In this document: in pieces, positions 9,070 to 16,306 of the stretch
How positions within the stretch are numbered: the stretch's first letter is position 1
Layout of the letters: every line of letters begins with the position of its first letter
DNA from: CAYFTL01 sp964346145
GTDB taxonomy: Bacteria; Bacillota; Clostridia; Christensenellales; Aristaeellaceae
Length of the DNA stretch: 39,556 nt
Reading direction: 5' to 3'
NCBI GenBank assembly: GCA_964346145.1
Contig: CAYFTL010000020.1
Coordinates: 1-39,556, forward strand
The notes under the pieces: generated by a model
The model's database searches: none
What the model was told of the DNA's origin: nothing
The model's input: only the letters and a program-made list of their open reading frames with translations
Made by a program: the position numbers and the translations under genes

Positions 9070-9688
9070 CGACGATTTCCTCCTTCAACAAGCTCAACAA
9101 CCGTTCAATGGTGTCATTCTTAAATTTATAACTGGATTTGTTGGCAATAAACCGGGCGCTAATTTCCAAGAAGCTGTTGCGCACTTCCAGTTTGTTTTCC
9201 TTAAGGGTTGCACCGGTTTCCACTATGTCCACAATCACGTCGCTCATGCCTAGTATCGGCGCCAGCTCTATAGAACCATTCAGTTTGATCAGCTCAATCT
9301 CCCGATTAATAGACTGGTAATAGCGCTTAGCAATGTTGGTGTATTTGGTCGCCACCCGCAGCACGCTGTCCGGCTCCTCTTTAAAACCCACCGGCGCAGC
9401 TACCGCCATTTTGCACTTGCCCAAATTCAAATCTAACAGCTCATATACGTCGGATTCGTCTTCCAGCAATATGTCACGCCCGACCACGCCCACATCGGCC
9501 GCCCCATGTTCCACATATATCGCCACATCGGATGGCTTCACCAACAGATAGCGGACTCGGTTTTCCTCGTTGGTAAACACCAGCTTGCGGTTGTCTTCGT
9601 TGATAGATGGACAATCAAAGCCGATTTTCGAAAATAATTCATATACCTTATCGCCCAAACGACCTTTGGGCAAAGCAATATTAATCAC
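9062..9688 (-). CDS. hisG: ATP phosphoribosyltransferase catalytic subunit, short form
   Basis: First and committed step of histidine synthesis: ATP plus PRPP to PR-ATP. At 208 residues it lacks the C-terminal allosteric domain of long HisG, so it should need the HisZ subunit, which is encoded directly upstream. Motifs seen: INIALPKGRL at the N terminus, the periplasmic-binding-like AADVGVVGRD, and the PRPP loop IVDIVETGATLKEN. I chose the GTG at 9688, because GGAGGTGG lies 6 bases upstream and the protein then begins at the conserved ALPKGR strand. The frame is open for 25 more codons upstream, but those lie inside hisZ. Confidence 0.95.
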   Translation of the reverse strand: MINIALPKGRLGDKVYELFSKIGFDCPSINEDNRKLVFTNEENRVRYLLVKPSDVAIYVEHGAADVGVVGRDILLEDESDVYELLDLNLGKCKMAVAAPVGFKEEPDSVLRVATKYTNIAKRYYQSINREIELIKLNGSIELAPILGMSDVIVDIVETGATLKENKLEVRNSFLEISARFIANKSSYKFKNDTIERLLSLLKEEIVGD

Positions 9689-10808
9689 CGTTGTCCACCT
9701 CCACGAATTGTCCATCCCGATAGTGCAGCCTTTTCTTGTAGCGAACATTGTCTCCCAAGCCACCTGCGCGCACGGTCATCCCCTCGCGGGTCAACTGCCA
9801 CACCGCCTGAGCGAAACCGACCTCGTTCTGGCCGTCGTCGATCGCTAGAACATCCACGTCGTATGTGCGCTCCGCAGGATAATAACGGTTCAATCCATCC
9901 AAGTACAACGCAAAGCCTATCGCCTGCACATCTCGTGAAAACTTTTTGAGCAAATTGTCGTAACGCCCGCCCGAAAGCACAGCCTGCGGTACCCGTTTTA
10001 CATACCCTTGAAATATAACCCCGGTGTAATAATCGATATCGTTGATGATCGAAAAATCAAGCCGTAGCTTTTGAGCGACGCCCAGCGCCTGCAACGCGGC
10101 ATAAAGTCCTTCCAGCTCCTCAACTGCCTTGTACATAGCCTCGTTTACCGCCAGCGCCTTTGCGGTCTTGATCACTTCCTCAAAGCATCCGGACAATTCG
10201 GGCAACTTTTCCAAGCGCTCGGCATAAAAGGGAGAGATCTCCATTCGGTCGAGCGCCCTTTTTAACTCGTGACTATTTTTATGGCGCAAGAAATCCAACA
10301 AAATTTGGCGGTCGGAATCGTCGATCGCCAAATTGTCCAAAATTCCCGATATGTAACCCATATGGCCAATATCCAGCAGACAATCTTCGTCTATGGCCTC
10401 CAAACTCTTGACCGCCAGATGGATCACTTCGATGCTGGCATATCCATCGACCTTGCCCATGCATTCCAGCCCCATCTGGTTGATTTCCTTGTATTCTTGG
10501 GTCGCCCTGTTCAGCCTATATACATTTTCAATATAATAAAGCTTTTCGGTACTGTCGATCCTGGCCTTCGTGTTTTTCACGATGGACAGGGTAACATCGG
10601 GCTTCAATGCCAAAAGCTTTCCATCCAAATCATGAAAAGTAATTACGCTTTCATCTTTCAAAAAGCTTTTGTTGTCGGCGTACAGCTGATACTCTTCAAA
10701 TTTCCGCATGCGGAATTTTTGGTAGTTCAAGCTTTCATATAACTGTCGCAACGCAAGAGTTACTCGCTCCTCTTTTTTAAGCCCGGCAATAAACTGCTCC
10801 AAACTCAT
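9681..10808 (-). CDS. hisZ: ATP phosphoribosyltransferase regulatory subunit HisZ
   Basis: Histidyl-tRNA synthetase-like protein with no aminoacylation role. In the hetero-octamer with short HisG it is needed for activity and for feedback inhibition by histidine. The class II synthetase-like core is visible, with motif-2-like FRMRKFEEYQLY and DGKLLALKPDVTLSI in the N-terminal third and SGGRYDNLL and AIGFALYLD near the C terminus. At 375 residues it is near the usual size. I chose the ATG at 10808, because GGAG lies about 9 bases upstream; another ATG at 10817 is only 1 base from that site. It is the first gene of the operon, with a short leader of about 30 bases after the promoter. Confidence 0.93.
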   Translation of the reverse strand: MSLEQFIAGLKKEERVTLALRQLYESLNYQKFRMRKFEEYQLYADNKSFLKDESVITFHDLDGKLLALKPDVTLSIVKNTKARIDSTEKLYYIENVYRLNRATQEYKEINQMGLECMGKVDGYASIEVIHLAVKSLEAIDEDCLLDIGHMGYISGILDNLAIDDSDRQILLDFLRHKNSHELKRALDRMEISPFYAERLEKLPELSGCFEEVIKTAKALAVNEAMYKAVEELEGLYAALQALGVAQKLRLDFSIINDIDYYTGVIFQGYVKRVPQAVLSGGRYDNLLKKFSRDVQAIGFALYLDGLNRYYPAERTYDVDVLAIDDGQNEVGFAQAVWQLTREGMTVRAGGLGDNVRYKKRLHYRDGQFVEVDNGD

Positions 10809-10843
10809 TCGGTTCATCTCCACCCATAATTGATCATAAAGCC

Positions 10844-10872
10844 AATATAGCATACTTTATCGCTTTAGTCAA
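10844..10872 (-). promoter_or_regulatory. Histidine operon promoter (sigma-A type)
   Basis: On the minus strand, -35 TTGACT (10867-10872) and -10 TATATT (10844-10849) are separated by exactly 17 bases. Both boxes match 5 of 6 consensus bases. Transcription would start near 10837, about 30 bases before the hisZ ATG. The -35 box directly follows the stop codon of the upstream oxidoreductase gene. The leader is too short for a T-box or a leader-peptide attenuator. Confidence 0.8.
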
Positions 10873-12099
10873 CTACTGTGATGAAACAATCGATGCATTG
10901 CTATCATCCCCTATTTTGCTGTATGCGCCAAACCAGTCATTGCCCAATTCCGCAGGCAATCGCCCTTTTTCGTAACAATCCACCAGCAATGTTGCCAACC
11001 CCGGAATCCAAAATCCATTGTGCTCAGCATCCTGATGAACCACATTGCCATCCAAAGCCTTTGGCTTAGGACAACTGTGGTCGATCAATTCTATCGCTTC
11101 CGCATGGGCCAAGGCAGCCTCATAACTGCACGACGTTTCACCATGATTTCTAATTGCATCCAGCACATGCCAAACCTTGCCATAGCCATCGCTACGCACC
11201 TGGGCAAATCGCCTGCTGACCCGGCCGTCGTTGTATTGCGCCACCGGATAGCACAATCCACCGTCAATCCTGTCGCAAATTATGGTCGCTTTTTCGAACT
11301 TGTATTCGAATTTGGGTTCGATCACATGCCCGTAACCCGCAGCGTGGGATACCACAAACTGCACCGCAGCGCCGCTGTTCCCCTTACCTCTGAGTACCAA
11401 CGTGTCGTACGTTTCAATCAGGTTAACGCGCAAGGCCTGAGCCTCCGCCGCCAACAACCGGTCGGCTGAACCCATCGAATCGCCCAGCAGCCAGAGCATA
11501 TTCATCAGGTAATGGGCAGTCGCGTTGCTGGCCACGCTGTCGTTAACTGTGCGCCCGTCGGTATCGCGCTTCTTTCCCGCCCAACCCGATCCACGCTTGT
11601 AATATGCGGTGTTGCGCGGCCAAAGCACAATGCTGCTCATCTTTAGCGCCGCCCCAAATTCTCCGCTTAAAATGGCTTCTTTCAACTCCAACATTCCGGG
11701 TTCAAAGCACCACTGAAAACCCACCGCTCCCAGCTTGCCGAATTTGCCTCTCATCTCTTCCATCTGGCGGCCATCCAAGCTGCTGCCCGCGATCGGTTTT
11801 TCACACAGCACATGGCTGCCGTTTGCAAACGCGATATCGGACTGCTCCTTATGGAATTGAATGGGAGAGGATATCACAAGCAAATCAGCGCCAGACTGGG
11901 CATAAAACGCATTCAAATCCGGATACACGGGAATCCGCGCCTGCTTGATCCACTCTAGAACATCCGACTGGGGAGGGTTTGGATCTATCACCCCCACAAA
12001 ACGGGCGTTGTGTTTTTTAGCGTTATCCAAAATTTCTTTTGCATACCCCTATGCATAGCCGCCGATACCCACCAGCGCAATGTCCTTTAAGCCTTCCAT
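10873..12099 (-). pseudogene. Gfo/Idh/MocA-family oxidoreductase, interrupted by in-frame TAG at codon 17
   Basis: NAD(P)-dependent dehydrogenase family that acts on sugars, inositols or their derivatives. The expected start is the ATG at 12099, with AGGAGG about 8 bases upstream. The first 16 codons give the Rossmann strand and glycine loop (ALVGIGGYA), then TAG at 12049-12051 interrupts the same frame, and homology resumes at once (GYAKEIL) and continues to the TAG stop at 10873. Downstream features are intact: the acidic strand end VGVIDPNPPQ, the CEKPIAG motif and a long C-terminal domain with YLMNMLWLLGD. Total length would be 408 codons. A restart at a TTG (12030) would lack the nucleotide-binding loop. 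TAG ends other genes here, so general TAG recoding is unlikely. It lies 34 bases downstream of the dehydratase gene, probably the same operon. Substrate unknown. Confidence 0.8.
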
Positions 12100-12133
12100 C
12101 AAAAGCTCCTCCTTACTATCAACAATCCCATCT

Positions 12134-13855
12134 TCAATCCTGATCCATGTAGCCGCCCTTCATGGGGGAAACTGCCTTTTCGGTAAACAGCTTAAGCGCG
12201 CCTCGCTCTACCTTGCTTTCCGGTCTGCGCCAGTTTTGCGCGCGCTCCTTCAGCAAAGCTTCCACTTCGGCCTCCGCCATCCTTTCGCCGTTTGCTCCAA
12301 CGATATTGAGCCGGCGCGCAGCAATATCAATTTCTATCAGATCGCCTTCCTCCACCAGCGCAATCGGCCCACCGGAAGCAGCTTCAGGCGATATATGCCC
12401 GATTACCGGGCCACGGGATGCACCCGAGAATCGCCCGTCGGTGAGTAGGGCAATCGAGGCTGACAATTCGGCATCAGAGGAAATGGCCTCGGTAGTATAA
12501 AACATTTCGGGCATGCCGCTGCCCTTAGGCCCTTCATAGCGTATAAATACCGCGTCCCCCGGTTTAATCTGTTTGTTGAGTATCGCGTCTATGGCCGCCT
12601 CTTCGCTGTCAAACGGGCGGGCGCGTAGCAACGCGCTGTGCATGGCCTTGGGCACCGCGGTGTGTTTGACCACTGCGCCTTGGGGCGCAAGGTTGCCTTC
12701 CAAAATGGCAATCGCACCGTCACTGCCGATGGGGTTGTCAAAGTCGCGAATGATGTCGGTGCGTTTTAATTCCCTCTGCGCCAAATGTCGCTCGCACAGT
12801 TTATAGTACTCACTCTGCTTTAGCTCCTCCAAGTTTTCGCCTACTGTTTTTCCGGTGACCGTCATCGCGTCCAAATGCAATACGCTGCGCAGCTGTTGCA
12901 TAATGGCAGGAACACCCCCTGCATAGTGCACAAATTCCGCCGGCCATGTACCTGTTGGGCGAATATCCAGCAAATAATGTGCGTTTTTGTGCAATTTATC
13001 GAAGGTTTGTGCGGAAATCTCAAGCCCAAATTCGTGGGCTATTGCAGGCAAATGCAACAACGCATTGGTGCTACCCGATATGGCCGCATGAACCATAATC
13101 GCATTCTCAAAAGAATCCATCGTCACGATATCCCGGGCGTTCAAACCATTTTTAGCCAACCACAAGACTTGCTCCCCGACTCTGTAGGCGGCATCGCGAA
13201 TCTGTTCGCCCTGCGCCGGCAAAAGGGCCGTGCCTGGTAACATCAGCCCCAATGCTTCGGCCATAATCTGCATGGTGCAAGCGGTCCCCATAAAGGAGCA
13301 GGCTCCGCAAGAGGGGCAGGCATTGTGCTTGTAAAAATCCAACTGCTCGCTGGTAATCTCCCCACGTTTTTCCATGGCGCTGTACTTTCCAATTTGTTCC
13401 AGCGTCAATAGGCCAGGCCCGGCCGGCATCACCCCACCAGTCGCTACGATTGAAGGAATATTCAACCGCCCAATTGCCATCAAATGAGCAGGTAACCCCT
13501 TGTCGCAGCTGGCGATAAATACACCGCCATCAAAAGGAGTCGCCTTTTCGTGAATCTCAATCATGTTGGCAATCATATCCCTGGATGTGAGGGAGTAGTT
13601 GATACCGTCGTGCCCTTGTGCCATTCCATCACAAATGTCGGTAGTAAAATAGCGTGCCGGGCGGCCTCCGCGGTTTCGAACGGCATCCGCAGCGCAGTTC
13701 ACCAATTCAAACAAGTGGGCGCTCCCCGGGTGGCTATCCCCGAAGGTGCTCTCGATGATGATCTTGGGTTTTTCTAAATCCTCTATGGTCCAGCCCATCC
13801 CCATGCCCAACGGATCCATCTCAGGGGCAATTCCCCTAATATCCTGGCTACGCAA
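12134..13855 (-). CDS. IlvD/Edd-superfamily dehydratase, probably a sugar-acid dehydratase
   Basis: Iron-sulfur dehydratase of the family that includes dihydroxy-acid dehydratase (IlvD), phosphogluconate dehydratase (Edd) and xylonate/arabonate dehydratases. Seen: ICDGMAQGHDG (74-84), ASCDKGLP (115-122, C117), a cysteine cluster C180/C183/C186/C193 in CPSCGACSFMGTAC, LDAMTVTGKTVGEN, and the C-terminal LTDGRFSGASRGPVIGHISPEAA. True IlvD has a cysteine in a TPCN motif near the N terminus and VSDG further on. Here these are HPGS and ICDG, and the CDG..QG pattern resembles Edd and YjhG/YagF. With the sugar-type oxidoreductase next door I favour sugar-acid dehydration over valine/isoleucine synthesis, but automated tools will probably name it IlvD. 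Start is TTG at 13855, with AGGAGG 7 bases upstream. 573 residues. Confidence 0.85.
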   Translation of the reverse strand: MRSQDIRGIAPEMDPLGMGMGWTIEDLEKPKIIIESTFGDSHPGSAHLFELVNCAADAVRNRGGRPARYFTTDICDGMAQGHDGINYSLTSRDMIANMIEIHEKATPFDGGVFIASCDKGLPAHLMAIGRLNIPSIVATGGVMPAGPGLLTLEQIGKYSAMEKRGEITSEQLDFYKHNACPSCGACSFMGTACTMQIMAEALGLMLPGTALLPAQGEQIRDAAYRVGEQVLWLAKNGLNARDIVTMDSFENAIMVHAAISGSTNALLHLPAIAHEFGLEISAQTFDKLHKNAHYLLDIRPTGTWPAEFVHYAGGVPAIMQQLRSVLHLDAMTVTGKTVGENLEELKQSEYYKLCERHLAQRELKRTDIIRDFDNPIGSDGAIAILEGNLAPQGAVVKHTAVPKAMHSALLRARPFDSEEAAIDAILNKQIKPGDAVFIRYEGPKGSGMPEMFYTTEAISSDAELSASIALLTDGRFSGASRGPVIGHISPEAASGGPIALVEEGDLIEIDIAARRLNIVGANGERMAEAEVEALLKERAQNWRRPESKVERGALKLFTEKAVSPMKGGYMDQD

Positions 13856-13905
13856 AACGATTCCTCCTTGCCTTTGTCGTCCATAAGGTTTATATGCTGT
13901 TTGTA

Positions 13906-13911
13906 ATTATA
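13906..13911 (-). promoter_or_regulatory. Possible -10 box for the dehydratase/oxidoreductase operon
   Basis: A perfect TATAAT on the minus strand lies about 50 bases upstream of the dehydratase start and after the preceding terminator. The -35 position (TGCAAA at 17 bases) is a poor match, so either the promoter depends on an activator or this is chance. Confidence 0.4.
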
Positions 13912-13934
13912 ACATTCTGCCGTGGCCTTTGCAC

Positions 13935-13974
13935 ACATAAAAAAACAGGCCGGAATCCACTTTCAGCCTGTTTT
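13935..13974 (-). terminator. Rho-independent terminator after the ynbB-like gene
   Basis: On the minus strand, AAAACAGGC and GCCTGTTTT form a 9-bp stem around a 15-base loop (13942-13974), followed by a run of seven T's. It ends the long run of minus-strand genes that starts near 26829 and isolates the dehydratase operon. Confidence 0.75.
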
Positions 13975-14033
13975 GCCATATTTTATTTGATGATACACTT
14001 TTTATAAGAGTTTTTAAACATCGGCATGATGGT

Positions 14034-15317
14034 TTAAAGCGCCGTAAGCAAGCCGTGGCGCAATAAATGCGCCACCGCACCCTCAATGGCGATCCTGCCA
14101 TGGGCATAAGTCAACCCGCCTTGCAAATAAGCGATATACGGCTCGCGGATGGGCGCATCAGCACTAAGCTCTATAGAAGCACCGGCCACAAAAGTTCCGG
14201 CTGCCATAATCACTTCGTCTTGATACCCCGGCATTGCCCAAGGTTCGGGCAGCGCTTCGCTGTCCACCGGCGAAGCCATCTGTATGGCCTGCACAAACTT
14301 AATCAGCTTATCAGGGTTTTCAAAGCGTATTGCTTGAATAATATCGTTTCGGCCATCGTTTGCTTTGGGATGCACGTCCAGCCCGAAATTTTCAAACACT
14401 TTGGATGCAAGCACCGCAGTTTTGATCGCCTGGGCCACCGTATGAGGCGCCATAAACAGCCCTTGAAAGTAAGGACGATAGGTCGATTCGTTCGAGCCCA
14501 CTTCGGCACCGATGCCCGGAGAGGTCAAGCGGTAGCTGATGCGCTCCATCAAATCCTTTTGCCCAGCAATATAGCCGCCGGTAGGCGCAATGCCGCCACC
14601 GGGATTTTTGATCAAAGACCCGGCCAGAATATCTACCCCCACGTCGCCCGGCTCTATCGCATCTGTGAATTCACCGTAGCAATTGTCCACCATCACACAC
14701 ACTCCTGGGTGCTTGGCGTGGACCGCTTTGACCGCACATTCAATTTGTTTAACCGAGAGGGAGGGACGCCAATCGTAGCCGCGGGAGCGCTGAATGAGCA
14801 CCAGCTTGGTGTCCGCATCGATGGCCGCCAGCATCGCTTCAATATTTATGTCGCCGCTACCCAGCAGCTCAACCTGCTTATACCCTATGCCGAATTCTTT
14901 TAGCGAACCTTCCCCCGGCTTGGTCTCGGCGATGCCGATGACTTGCTCTAGCGTGTCATAAGGTTTGCCGGCTGCCGAAACCATATTATCGCCCGGGCGC
15001 AGTATTCCGTATAGGCAAAGCGCCAGCGCATGGGTACCCGATGCAATCTGGGAACGAACCAGCGCCGCTTCACAGCCCAACACCTGGGCGAACATGGAAG
15101 ATAAGTTGTCCCGGCCTATATCTTCATAACCGTAGCCGGTAGAACCCGAAAAATGCCTGTAGGAAATTCTATGCTCTTGAAATGCGCGCAACACTTTCCG
15201 TGTATTGATCCGCTCAATTTCATCTATCCGTGCAAAACTGCTTGCACATTCGTCCTCCGCCTTCTGAACCAGCTGATATACTTGTTCTGAAACCTGCGGC
15301 ATGGGCACACTGTTCAT
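14034..15317 (-). CDS. YnbB-type PLP enzyme (methionine gamma-lyase/'aluminum resistance' family)
   Basis: PLP-dependent fold-type I protein related to cystathionine and methionine gamma-lyases. In Bacillus the homologue ynbB lies just after miaA, hfq and ynbA. Visible features: RSQIASGTHALALCLYG (cofactor region, 88-104), the MVDNCYGEF strand (209-217) with the PLP aspartate, and the Schiff-base lysine K237 in GSLIKNPGGG. The length of 427 matches the family. The physiological role is unknown; the 'aluminum resistance' label is historical. It lies 26 bases downstream of miaA with no hfq between them, and is the last gene before a terminator. Confidence 0.85.
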   Translation of the reverse strand: MNSVPMPQVSEQVYQLVQKAEDECASSFARIDEIERINTRKVLRAFQEHRISYRHFSGSTGYGYEDIGRDNLSSMFAQVLGCEAALVRSQIASGTHALALCLYGILRPGDNMVSAAGKPYDTLEQVIGIAETKPGEGSLKEFGIGYKQVELLGSGDINIEAMLAAIDADTKLVLIQRSRGYDWRPSLSVKQIECAVKAVHAKHPGVCVMVDNCYGEFTDAIEPGDVGVDILAGSLIKNPGGGIAPTGGYIAGQKDLMERISYRLTSPGIGAEVGSNESTYRPYFQGLFMAPHTVAQAIKTAVLASKVFENFGLDVHPKANDGRNDIIQAIRFENPDKLIKFVQAIQMASPVDSEALPEPWAMPGYQDEVIMAAGTFVAGASIELSADAPIREPYIAYLQGGLTYAHGRIAIEGAVAHLLRHGLLTAL

Positions 15318-15343
15318 GGAAATGCTTCCTTCCTGTCGTAAAA

Positions 15344-16294
15344 TTATAATGGCTTATGGGTATCCACCTTGTATATAGCGCACATTTCATCAGCAATCGC
15401 TTTTGAGGTCTTGCCGCTACCTTCAATCCAATTGATCCGTTCATCCCGGCGAAACCAGGTGAGTTGGCGCTTGGCGTAATTTCGAGAAGCTTGCTTAATC
15501 AATTCGACCGCTCGTTCCATGGAGATTTCCCCTTCCAGCGCCCAAACCACCTCTTTGTAGCCGATAGCTTGCATGGCCGTAGAATCCTTTTTAAATCCAT
15601 CTTTTACCAAGGATTGTACTTCGGCCACCAATCCCTCTTCCATCATTTGATCCACTCGGTCATCAATGCGTTGGTAAAGTCGCTCTCTTGGATAGTCGAT
15701 GGCAAACGCCACCACATCAAAGTCCAGCTCCAGCTTTTTATCCTCTTCCGCCAGCTGGCCGATGGTCTTTCCGGTTAATGTATAAATTTCTAAAGCCCGG
15801 ATTACCCGGCGGGTATCATTCGGATGAAGCCTAGCAGCCGATTCCGGATCCACCGCCGTCAGCTGCTCATGCAACCGTTTTCGCCCATCGGCTTCATCGG
15901 CCACGTTTTCCAGGTGCCGGCGCAAGGCCTCATCCCTTTTTTGGCTGGCGAAACCCATCGGCTTTGTCACCGCGTCTATATACAGTCCGGTACCGCCACA
16001 CAAAACGGGGACTTTGCCCCGCGCATGAATATCTTTAATAACCTCTAATGCCAACTCCCGATACTCGGCCGCCGAAAAGATGTGATCCGGCGCAGCAATG
16101 GACAGCAAATGGTGCGGTACCTGCAGCTGTTCTTTTTTGGTTGCCTTAGCGGTACCAATGTCCATCCCCTTATACAGCTGCATGGAGTCGGCTGAAATTA
16201 CTTCCCCGCCCAGCAGCTTGCATAACTCTATCGCAGCGCTGCTCTTTCCCGAAGCCGTAGGCCCCGCAAGTACAAGAACTAAAGGTTTAGACAT
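15344..16294 (-). CDS. miaA: tRNA dimethylallyltransferase
   Basis: Adds a dimethylallyl group to N6 of A37 in tRNAs that read codons starting with U. MiaB, encoded upstream in the same run, then methylthiolates that product. Visible motifs: P-loop GPTASGKS (11-18), ISADSMQLYKGMDIGTAK, LCGGTGLYIDA, TRRVIRALEIY and the C-terminal YAKRQLTWFRRD. The length of 316 is normal. The ATG follows GGAGG by about 6 bases and lies 12 bases after mutL. Confidence 0.97.
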   Translation of the reverse strand: MSKPLVLVLAGPTASGKSSAAIELCKLLGGEVISADSMQLYKGMDIGTAKATKKEQLQVPHHLLSIAAPDHIFSAAEYRELALEVIKDIHARGKVPVLCGGTGLYIDAVTKPMGFASQKRDEALRRHLENVADEADGRKRLHEQLTAVDPESAARLHPNDTRRVIRALEIYTLTGKTIGQLAEEDKKLELDFDVVAFAIDYPRERLYQRIDDRVDQMMEEGLVAEVQSLVKDGFKKDSTAMQAIGYKEVVWALEGEISMERAVELIKQASRNYAKRQLTWFRRDERINWIEGSGKTSKAIADEMCAIYKVDTHKPL

Positions 16295-16306
16295 GTTATC
16301 CTCCGA

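Noticed and set aside
14034..16294. Missing hfq between miaA and the ynbB-like gene as sign of a deletion
   Set aside because: The 26-base junction is clean, and hfq is absent from or elsewhere in many Clostridia, so no scar or novelty can be claimed.
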